From contig DHCC01000094.1 in NCBI GenBank assembly GCA_002398875.1, positions 1 through 8,588 of the forward strand: 8,588 nucleotides of DNA, in the 5' to 3' direction. Under the pieces are notes generated by a model. It saw only the letters and a list, made by a program, of their open reading frames with translations, ran no database searches and had not been told where the DNA came from. The stretch's first letter is position 1; every line of letters begins with the position of its first letter. This document shows positions 1 through 6,685 of the stretch, in pieces. The translations under genes were made by a program, and so were the position numbers. This DNA comes from Bacteroidales bacterium UBA4912 (GTDB taxonomy: Bacteria; Bacteroidota; Bacteroidia; Bacteroidales; Dysgonomonadaceae).

Positions 1-684
1 TGTCCCAATGTAATGTTCATCCAGCCTATATGGTTGACTTCTACGCCAGAGCAAAAAACAATTTTTATAACACTCCTTTTGATGGCTAATCATGCAGACA
101 ATGAATGGGAATTTAAAGGAGAAAGATATGTCTGTAAGCCAGGACAATTTATTACATCCTTAGAAAGAATTGCAGAGAAATCAGGTAAAGGTATATCTAT
201 ACAAAATGTAAGGACTGCATTAAAAAGATTTGAGAAATACGAATTTCTAACAAACAAGTCAACAAGCCAAAATAGACTTATAACCATTTGTAATTGGGGC
301 GTTTATCAAGTTGGGAAAAACGAGCTTAACAAAGGAGCTAACAAACGACTTACAAACGACCCACATACAGCTAACAATCAACTAACAACTAACAAGAATG
401 ATAAGAACAATAAGAATGAGAATAAGTCTATATACGATTTTGACTCATTTTGGAATGACTATGATAAAAAAGTCGATAAAAAGAAGGTAGAACATATTTG
501 GAATAAGATATCTGAATCAAATAAGGGGAAAATAAAAAAACATATCCCATTATACAAGATGTCCCAGCCTAATAAGCAGTATAGAAAAAATCCTCAAACC
601 TACCTTAATAACGAGAGCTGGAACGATGAAATATTCGATTCAGATAATGACAAACTAAATAAAAACAATGTATATGATTGCTAA
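1..684 (+). CDS. Phage-type winged-helix replication protein (DnaD/replisome-organiser-like), 5' partial
   Basis: Probable replication-initiation or helicase-loading protein of a phage or prophage. The first in-frame ATG is at 13, but the four codons before it are open to the window edge, and relatives usually have extra N-terminal residues before the WLTSTPEQKTIF block, so the true start is probably outside. Numbering from that ATG, residues 10-30 and 40-55 match the usual N-terminal block (LLLMANH, then KPGQFITSLE). Residues 50-100 form a winged helix ending in RLITICNWGVYQ. Residues 101-138 are an Asn/Lys-rich, probably disordered linker. Residues 141-205 are a C-terminal module (FDSFWNDYDKKVDKKK, IPLY, QYRKNPQTYL) common at the end of phage replication proteins, often upstream of a helicase gene. 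It overlaps the downstream helicase gene by 17 bp, so the two are probably translated together. The family assignment is by motif memory. The role in replication is inferred from fold and neighbour. Confidence 0.8.
   Translation, partial: CPNVMFIQPIWLTSTPEQKTIFITLLLMANHADNEWEFKGERYVCKPGQFITSLERIAEKSGKGISIQNVRTALKRFEKYEFLTNKSTSQNRLITICNWGVYQVGKNELNKGANKRLTNDPHTANNQLTTNKNDKNNKNENKSIYDFDSFWNDYDKKVDKKKVEHIWNKISESNKGKIKKHIPLYKMSQPNKQYRKNPQTYLNNESWNDEIFDSDNDKLNKNNVYDC
327..395 (+). repeat. Cluster of TAACAA repeats inside the replication gene (possible iterons)
   Basis: TAACAA occurs five times in 69 bp, starting at 327, 339, 372, 383 and 390. Two copies sit in a longer shared AGCTAACAA (336-344 and 369-377), and an ACAAACGAC pair lies at about 342-360. 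The DNA encodes the Asn/Lys/Thr-rich linker between the winged helix and the C-terminal module. Some phage initiator genes, such as lambda O, carry the origin iterons in the same central position. The spacing here is irregular (12, 33, 11, 7), so low-complexity coding sequence is an equally good explanation. Confidence 0.3.
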
Positions 685-2038
685 TAAAATACCACCACAA
701 GTTCTGGAAATAGAGGAAGCTGTATTGTCTGCTATCCTTTTAAATGGGAAAGTTTTGGATAAAATAGCTCTTTGCCCGGAAGACTTCTATTCCACAGTTC
801 ATCAGCAAATATTCAAAGTGCTTATTAGTTTGAAAAGCTCGCAAAAACCAATAGATGTACTAACTGTAATAGAGGAACTTCAACGTATGAAAAGCCTCGA
901 CAAAGCAGGAGGATTAGGAAAGATTGTAGAGATTTCTGATAAAGTTTCTTCTGCTGCTCATGTTGAATACCATGCTGCTATCATTAAGCAGAAATCAATA
1001 GCCAGACAGCTCATTAATCAGTCAAACGAAGTACTAAGAAAAGCATTTGATGAAAGTGTAGATGTACAAGATACAATGGAGTATATAGAAAAGAATCTAA
1101 CTGAGATTAAATCAGGCAACTCTGCGGCTGATTATATGACTGCTAAAGAATCAATAAGTAAAACTCTTGAGTATCTTATCGGAGTTCAGGAAAGGAAAAA
1201 TAGAGGAGAGTCAGTTGCTATACCAACAGGACTTAATGAGCTTGATAGGATTTTTAATGGTGGATGGACTGCTCCGGACCTTATTATCTTAGGTGGAAGA
1301 CCGGGAATGGGTAAAACACAGTTTGCTTTGCATTTTGCAAAAGCTGCTGCTAATAGCAACAAGCACTGTCTATTCATTTCAATAGATATGATTGCAGAGC
1401 AATTAATAATGCGAATACTAACAGAGGATGAGAGAGTAAACTTACATGATATGAAAAGCGGACAGCTATCTGAAGAAAGTTGGAAGGCTATTGATGAAAC
1501 AGTATCTCAATTTGAAAACAGCTCTTTATACATAGCAGATGATCATAACATAAGAAGCTTGAGAAATATAAAATCACTGGCAAGGAAACTTAGTAGACAA
1601 AATAAATTAGACCTACTTGTAATTGATTACTTGCAACTTATAAAGACAGAGCAAGCATTCGGGACAAGGGATTTAGAAATTGGTCACATTACAGGTGAGC
1701 TGAAAAATCTGGCTAAGGAGTTGAGCATACCTGTGATATTGCTTGCACAGCTAAGTAGACCACCTAAAGGAGTTAAGGTGCAAATACCTGTGTTATCTGA
1801 CCTTAGAGAAAGCGGTAACATTGAACAAGATGCAGACAAAGTGATATTTCCTCATAGACCCTCTTATTATGATCAGCAGGCTGTTGACTCCAATTGCAAT
1901 AGCTGGGAAAATAGAGGTGTTCTTATTATAGGGAAAAACAGGGAAGGTATGAAAGATGAAAGGGTTTACTTCAAAACTGACAATCGATTTAAAAAGATAT
2001 GGGATGATAACAACCAACATGAGGGAACTCCTTTTTAG
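668..2038 (+). CDS. dnaB: Phage-type DnaB-family replicative DNA helicase
   Basis: Hexameric 5'-3' replicative helicase that unwinds DNA at the fork and recruits primase. The 456-residue protein has both DnaB domains. Residues 8-110 are the N-terminal helical domain, opening with PPQVLEIEEAVLSAIL. Residues 180-450 are the RecA-like C-terminal motor. Visible motifs are Walker A GGRPGMGKT (209-217), Walker B LLVIDYLQL (316-324), the PVILLAQLSR motif (355-364), SDLRESGNIEQDAD (377-390) and the late basic KNREG (423-427). The usual FSLEM motif reads FISIDM (236-241), a conservative Glu-to-Asp change. It is somewhat shorter than typical chromosomal DnaB (about 500 residues), and it directly follows a phage-type replication gene, so it is more likely a phage or prophage helicase than the host copy. 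The ATG at 668 overlaps the upstream gene by 17 bp; an ATG two codons later (674) is an equally possible start. No clear Shine-Dalgarno sequence precedes either. Confidence 0.93.
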   Translation: MYMIANKIPPQVLEIEEAVLSAILLNGKVLDKIALCPEDFYSTVHQQIFKVLISLKSSQKPIDVLTVIEELQRMKSLDKAGGLGKIVEISDKVSSAAHVEYHAAIIKQKSIARQLINQSNEVLRKAFDESVDVQDTMEYIEKNLTEIKSGNSAADYMTAKESISKTLEYLIGVQERKNRGESVAIPTGLNELDRIFNGGWTAPDLIILGGRPGMGKTQFALHFAKAAANSNKHCLFISIDMIAEQLIMRILTEDERVNLHDMKSGQLSEESWKAIDETVSQFENSSLYIADDHNIRSLRNIKSLARKLSRQNKLDLLVIDYLQLIKTEQAFGTRDLEIGHITGELKNLAKELSIPVILLAQLSRPPKGVKVQIPVLSDLRESGNIEQDADKVIFPHRPSYYDQQAVDSNCNSWENRGVLIIGKNREGMKDERVYFKTDNRFKKIWDDNNQHEGTPF

Positions 2039-2075
2039 TTAGGCAATAAGTCATCATAGCAATAAAACAACCAGT

Positions 2076-2116
2076 AGCAGGGGGCAGCTTAGTATTAAGC
2101 AGACCCTTGCTCTTTT
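2076..2116. terminator. Probable bidirectional terminator between convergent operons
   Basis: An imperfect inverted repeat spans 2076-2111 in the spacer between the helicase and brxL stop codons. The inner stem GCTTA (2087-2091) pairs with TAAGC (2096-2100) around a 4-base loop. The outer stem AGCAGGG (2077-2083 plus A2076) pairs with CCCTTGCT (2104-2111), with one G-T pair and two mismatches between the stems. TCTTTT follows on the plus strand (2111-2116). On the minus strand the hairpin is followed by a T-rich run (complement of 2061-2072). Placement between two facing genes supports a shared terminator. The folding was done by eye. Confidence 0.6.
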
Positions 2117-2121
2117 AAGAA

Positions 2122-4161
2122 TTACACTCTCACAACCGTTATGTCAAACTCCTTACACAGCCTTTTTTCCTGATAAACTTCAGCTATATCGTAGCGACCA
2201 TTTGTCTTTTGCCAAATATCAAGTCCACGACCAAGGATTATTTTCCAGCCGTTATTCATCTCGATGCAGCGGTCGTGTAGAGTTTCACTAAAAGTGTATT
2301 TAAGTGTTATACCTAATGATTCAAGAGAGTCTGCAAGCTCTTCAAAAGCCAATCGAGAGCTTTCAAGGAACTCTTCATCATTAAAGGTTACAAGTTCAAT
2401 AGTTATCTCCTCATCTTCCTGTTTTAGCTCTGTAATCAAGCGACACAGCTCTGCAAAGTTACGAATCTGATAAGGGAGTCTTACATAAGGATCTCTAATA
2501 ATATATTCAGTTGCTCCAATCAAATAATCTCCAAACAAGCCTTTATAGCTTATTTTAGATTGATTATCCCTTATACTAATATGGAAGCCTTCCAGACGTT
2601 TTTCTTTTGATACTACTGACTCTGTACCGATAGAAGAAAAAGAGCTCTCTGTATTTGTTTGCAACTGTCGTTTAGCCAAAGGCAATATATCCAGCTTAGC
2701 ATCACCATACTCCATCACCTCAAGAGTTTCTATCTGAGTCACTTTACCATCTCCTGTCCTGTATTCAAACTCAACCGGGTCATCGTTGAAAGTCTCATCC
2801 ATTTTACGAAGTTGATCTTTTACACGCTTACGGCATTCAATAGCGAAATCTATAAGCACCTTAGCCTCCTTCTCACTAAACTCACCATGAGGATAAATAA
2901 GCTTTACAAGACCGGAGAAAGTCTTCTCTATGCTCATTTTGTCACGAGTGGTAATAGTAGAAGAGAGTTCAAAATATTTTTTATACGATTTAGTATAGTC
3001 CTCTTTCCTCAATGTTTTAAGTATCTCAGCAAGGTAATCCACTATAAATCCAAAGTCATCGGTAAACATCTCATTACGCAGTTTCTTAGTCTCCCACCCT
3101 GGCAGATAAGCATGCACTCTATCAAGGAAAGCAGTATCATAATAATCCTTTGGCAGAGCATCAAACAGGTCTGTGTGCTTCAGCATGTGAGGCACAGAGT
3201 GATTAGTGTTACCTACCATAACAATTGAGGCTTCAGCTTGCATAACATGAGTGCCACGAGAAAACGACTTGTTTGCCATATAGTTCTTCATTATATCAAC
3301 CAGCCCTGTATCAGTACGTTTTGATTTGCCGGCAAATTCATCAAGAGCCACAACATCCCAATAGCCCACCAAACCAATCTCACCGTTACTGTTATTTACA
3401 AACAGCTTAGCTTTAGATACCTCACCCCCTGAAATCAGAATACCATGAGGAGAAAACTCTGTAAAGACATGCGACTTACCTGTACCTTTAGGTCCCAGTT
3501 CAATCAGATTATAATTGTTCTCGCAAAAAGGCACCAATCGAGCTATCTGCAGTAATTTAGACCTGTTAGTAAACTCTTCCGGATTCAAGCCCATTGTCTG
3601 CAAAAGCAGGTCTAACCACTCATCGGTAGTAAAACTCTTTCTTATCTCTTTATAATCATCCAGATCAACAGAGGATATCTGTATGGGCTTCAACTGATCT
3701 ACATTCCAAGGAGAAGTATCTCTACCCTCTACAGGCTGATAGCTCATGGTAATAATAGCCCATACACCCTCTGAAAGTAGTTTAGGATAAGACTTTATAA
3801 ACTCACTAAGAATTGGAATTTTGTTTAAACCGAGGTTGGCAAAATAAGCCTCATAGCGGTCCAGCTTATCATTTAGCTTAACCGAAACTTTATCAATAAT
3901 CCTGTGAGAGCCTTTCTCTTTAATAGTAGCTTTAATCAGCTGTGCTTCATCACGATGTACAAAGTGACTGCTGATTATATTCTTAACCATCTTTATACCC
4001 TCTTCAATAGTATCTGTGTCATCTGTAGCACAATATTGACCAAGAAGATACTCAAGAACATAAGTAGGCACACTCGCATTCCCTTTTATTCTGTTAGTAA
4101 GGTCTTTCCTTACTACTCTACCCGGATAAAGGTCATTCAACTTTTTATTCAATACACTCAT
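2122..4161 (-). CDS. brxL: BREX system AAA+ Lon-related protein BrxL
   Basis: Last gene of a type I BREX operon. BrxL is required for phage exclusion but not for methylation; family members are AAA+ ring-forming DNA-binding proteins, named from remote similarity to Lon. The 679-residue length fits the long BrxL form. Residues 1-200 are the N-terminal BrxL region (opening LNKKLNDLYPGRVVRKDL). The AAA+ core follows: Walker A ELGPKGTGKS (221-230), Walker B VVALDEFAG (270-278), sensor-1-like VMVGNTN (314-320) and a likely arginine finger in FLDRVHAYLPGWE (345-357). Residues 400-455 are helical. Residues 500-520 are a Ser/Thr-rich linker. Residues 525-679 form a separate domain with RDPYVRL (556-562), HDR (629-631) and GRGLDIW (644-650), resembling the phospholipase-D-like C-terminal domain of MITD1 (MIT_C); I see no classical Lon Ser-Lys catalytic dyad context. 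The ATG at 4161 is 12 bp after the pglZ stop, which supports co-transcription. No Shine-Dalgarno sequence is evident. Confidence 0.95.
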   Translation of the reverse strand: MSVLNKKLNDLYPGRVVRKDLTNRIKGNASVPTYVLEYLLGQYCATDDTDTIEEGIKMVKNIISSHFVHRDEAQLIKATIKEKGSHRIIDKVSVKLNDKLDRYEAYFANLGLNKIPILSEFIKSYPKLLSEGVWAIITMSYQPVEGRDTSPWNVDQLKPIQISSVDLDDYKEIRKSFTTDEWLDLLLQTMGLNPEEFTNRSKLLQIARLVPFCENNYNLIELGPKGTGKSHVFTEFSPHGILISGGEVSKAKLFVNNSNGEIGLVGYWDVVALDEFAGKSKRTDTGLVDIMKNYMANKSFSRGTHVMQAEASIVMVGNTNHSVPHMLKHTDLFDALPKDYYDTAFLDRVHAYLPGWETKKLRNEMFTDDFGFIVDYLAEILKTLRKEDYTKSYKKYFELSSTITTRDKMSIEKTFSGLVKLIYPHGEFSEKEAKVLIDFAIECRKRVKDQLRKMDETFNDDPVEFEYRTGDGKVTQIETLEVMEYGDAKLDILPLAKRQLQTNTESSFSSIGTESVVSKEKRLEGFHISIRDNQSKISYKGLFGDYLIGATEYIIRDPYVRLPYQIRNFAELCRLITELKQEDEEITIELVTFNDEEFLESSRLAFEELADSLESLGITLKYTFSETLHDRCIEMNNGWKIILGRGLDIWQKTNGRYDIAEVYQEKRLCKEFDITVVRV

Positions 4162-4173
4162 ACAAACACAAGA

Positions 4174-6681
4174 TTAAAACTCATCAAAATCATTATCCAT
4201 CAACAACGATAATCTGTAAGGAAACTTGCTTATCTGAATCCACTTGTCAGACTTTTCCACCTTCTCTTCAAGCACCAGATAAACATTAGTACTTCTCTTT
4301 AAAGGTGTAGATATGGTAAACCTGTTATTAACCTCTCTCTCTTCAGTTCTATCATTCGTAAGATCGAAGGTAAAGGTAAAGGAATCGCTAATAACCGTTT
4401 TCTCATTGTTCTCAATCAATGCAAAGTAAGCTTTCACTGTACGAGCTACAAACCTCTCGCTCACAGCCTGCATCTGATAAAACTTCACAGTATGAATATT
4501 TGTAGTAATCCTGTTGTTAGACTTATTGAGAATATCCACATCAACTTTAGAAATAGTATCAACCCTTTCCTTCGATACTAAAAGCAATGGAACAACTGTT
4601 TCCTGCAAAGTAGCGCCACCATGTACATATCTGCTTCCGGAACCTTGTTTCCTTAATCTCTGCATCCCTTTGGCAATCAAAACCTCCTTGTCGGAATCAA
4701 TATTAAGTTCCCTTGCATTAAGCTTAAATACATTTTGGTTATGTTCCAGATTACTGCCAATAAAATATCTACGTGTACCTTTATCAATATCACCAATTAT
4801 TTGGGCATCAGAAAAGTCACTCTCTTCAAGCACTTCATTCTGATAAATAAAGCCATGGTCGGCAGTAATAATCATATTCGTGCCATTCATATTAGCTATC
4901 TTCTTAACTACATCCATCAAAAAAGCAATCTCCTCTTTAGAAGCCTCAATCACCTTATCTTCAGAAGTAGAATCATCACCTATATCATCTATACGGTTAT
5001 GATAAACATAAATCAAATCATGGTCTTGAATCAGTCGTTGCGCCTCTTCTCCTCTGGTATTCAAATGCATCAGATTCTCAGCTAAAACTGCCGTTGATCT
5101 GTATCCGCTGTTCTGCTGAAGAATCTTTATTCTGTTAGGAGTTCCCAAGCTGCTAATGCCATCAACAATAACAGTTTCACCATCTCCAAAACTCAAAGAC
5201 TTATGTGGTAGCAAAGATGCCATTCCAAGTTGCGTATAAGAAGGTAGGTTTGTAACCTGATAATGCAGTTTTGATGTAAACCTGTTCTCCTCATTAAGTT
5301 TATCATTCAATATCTTACCACACTCATACCTGAAACCATCAGAGATGATTATAAAAAGCTTAGAGTTAGGCTTGCTATTAAAATACCTCCTAACCACCCT
5401 TTCAAAGAAGTTAGACTGAGCAAGCTCTCCTTTATACCATCCCTCGTTTCTATCAATAAACTTTTGCCACTTGTTGCTAAGATTAAACAACCAGCTGTTT
5501 GAGTAAATCTTATGCACCCATTCGTATAATGATGATAGTACTCTATTTTGTTTAACCTCCCTATAATACTGTATAAACTCCCTGTAATACTGATCTATGA
5601 TATACCACTTAGTGGTATACTGTTTAAAACCGTCATTATAATCTTTAACCTCAATGTCTTCGTGTCTTTTTACACCCTCAATCAACCTTAAACCTGTTTC
5701 CAGAGCGTTATAAAAAGCAGAGTACTCAGAAACCCAAAACTTAGACTGCCTCTTCTTAATAATCTTTTCCAGTTCATATAAACTAATTGAACCGGATACT
5801 ATCCTCTCAGCCAATTCTATAATTATCTGCTTGTCGATACTTTCAAAGGTGTCATCATCTACAATCTTTGTAAGAGTCAGTTTATCCAAAAGCTCTTTGA
5901 TTCTAAGGTCTTTTTCAACCCTTTTACTCAGCTCCCTGAATGCATCTTCAAAACTCTTTTTATCCTTCCATTTAGACACCAAAACCTCTGCATTGTGATT
6001 TACATTAGCTTTGTCGGAAAGAGGTGAAAAATCCTTTTGAAACATCTCCAGCAAGAGGTTGTAAATAGAAACACCTTTGCTCTCATATTCATACTGAAGT
6101 TTCACCTCATCCCAAAATATATTCTGTAACCCAAATCTATTAAGCTCTTTTTCTTTATCATCCGATTTGTCAAAAGCAAACAGCTCTGCATATTCGGTTA
6201 CCAAGTCATTAAGAATGATAGATTCTGCATCAAGAACAACCTGTACTAATCGTAGCGATAGCTCATGTTCACCGTCATTCTCCTGTTTAACCTGATTGAA
6301 ATGTTTTATCCGCTCTTTAGATTTAAAAAACTCCAAGTGTGGTTTAAGCCAAGCTCTAAGTGATATGGATAAATCAAGCTCCTGTAGAATCATAGCCTCA
6401 CGATCAGTATGGAAAAGGTAGTTTGAAAGCTCCAGATCAAGCAACCAGTTATCCTCTATTTCAGGACGAGCGAAAGGAATATAAAGCAGAAACCTCTCAT
6501 CAGGCTTCTCAATATTGATCAATTGCTTTACAGCAAACTCATTATTATTCACCGTCACCTTGTTTATGCCAGTAAGCTCAAGAGACTCCCAATCATCACG
6601 GAAATCCTCTGTTTCATCATACCAAATAATCACCTTATGATGCTCAAACAGTCTTGATAAACTATCATGAATTCTACTCAT
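4174..6681 (-). CDS. pglZ: BREX-1 system phosphatase-like protein PglZ (type A)
   Basis: Core BREX protein with an alkaline-phosphatase-superfamily domain, needed for phage defence and, in studied type I systems, also for modification; it is thought to act with PglX. The 835-residue length is normal for type I PglZ. Residues 1-440 are an N-terminal alpha-helical region. The PglZ domain covers about 440-705: metal-site motif FIIISDGFRYE (443-453, Asp448), YTQLGMASLLP (482-492), the acidic HNRIDDIGDD (561-570), MIITADHGF (603-611, Asp608 and His609) and HGGATLQETVVPLL (687-700). Residues 710-835 are probably a beta-rich C-terminal domain. A short tandem peptide QYYRE occurs at 364-368 and 371-375. 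The ATG at 6681 lies 4 bp after the pglX stop, with an AGGGA about 8 bases upstream inside the end of pglX that could serve as a weak ribosome site. The tight spacing suggests translational coupling to pglX. Confidence 0.95.
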   Translation of the reverse strand: MSRIHDSLSRLFEHHKVIIWYDETEDFRDDWESLELTGINKVTVNNNEFAVKQLINIEKPDERFLLYIPFARPEIEDNWLLDLELSNYLFHTDREAMILQELDLSISLRAWLKPHLEFFKSKERIKHFNQVKQENDGEHELSLRLVQVVLDAESIILNDLVTEYAELFAFDKSDDKEKELNRFGLQNIFWDEVKLQYEYESKGVSIYNLLLEMFQKDFSPLSDKANVNHNAEVLVSKWKDKKSFEDAFRELSKRVEKDLRIKELLDKLTLTKIVDDDTFESIDKQIIIELAERIVSGSISLYELEKIIKKRQSKFWVSEYSAFYNALETGLRLIEGVKRHEDIEVKDYNDGFKQYTTKWYIIDQYYREFIQYYREVKQNRVLSSLYEWVHKIYSNSWLFNLSNKWQKFIDRNEGWYKGELAQSNFFERVVRRYFNSKPNSKLFIIISDGFRYECGKILNDKLNEENRFTSKLHYQVTNLPSYTQLGMASLLPHKSLSFGDGETVIVDGISSLGTPNRIKILQQNSGYRSTAVLAENLMHLNTRGEEAQRLIQDHDLIYVYHNRIDDIGDDSTSEDKVIEASKEEIAFLMDVVKKIANMNGTNMIITADHGFIYQNEVLEESDFSDAQIIGDIDKGTRRYFIGSNLEHNQNVFKLNARELNIDSDKEVLIAKGMQRLRKQGSGSRYVHGGATLQETVVPLLLVSKERVDTISKVDVDILNKSNNRITTNIHTVKFYQMQAVSERFVARTVKAYFALIENNEKTVISDSFTFTFDLTNDRTEEREVNNRFTISTPLKRSTNVYLVLEEKVEKSDKWIQISKFPYRLSLLMDNDFDEF
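5601..5619. repeat. Perfect 9-bp-arm palindrome inside pglZ
   Basis: TATACCACT (5601-5609) and its exact reverse complement AGTGGTATA (5611-5619) flank one central base. The DNA encodes the segment around residues 355-360 of PglZ (Tyr-Thr-Thr-Lys-Trp-Tyr). It resembles an operator or small hairpin in form, but its position deep inside a coding region and the lack of a second copy in the window make a regulatory role unproven. Chance is a real alternative. Confidence 0.4.
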
Positions 6682-6685
6682 AACA

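Noticed and set aside
90..287. Minus-strand open frame opposite the replication protein, and similar ones at 1186-1377 and 1793-2020
   Set aside because: They are short, antisense to clear domain-bearing genes, and without recognisable motifs.
527..540. A7 run in the replication gene as a second slippage tract
   Set aside because: Seven A in a Lys-rich, AT-rich gene is unremarkable and lies near the 3' end; there is no sign of selection for a switch.
668..2038. The helicase as the host chromosomal dnaB
   Set aside because: It is shorter than usual host DnaB and is overlapped by a phage-type initiator gene; a phage or prophage origin fits better, although it cannot be proved here.
2659..3228. 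189-codon plus-strand open frame opposite brxL
   Set aside because: It lies wholly antisense to a well-supported AAA+ gene, has no recognisable domain, and its composition is what the complement of brxL would give.
3904..5085. Plus-strand open frames of about 100-116 codons opposite the brxL start and the pglZ 3' half (3904-4212, 4514-4843, 4735-5085)
   Set aside because: All are antisense shadows of brxL and pglZ, overlap one another and have no domain or start-site support.
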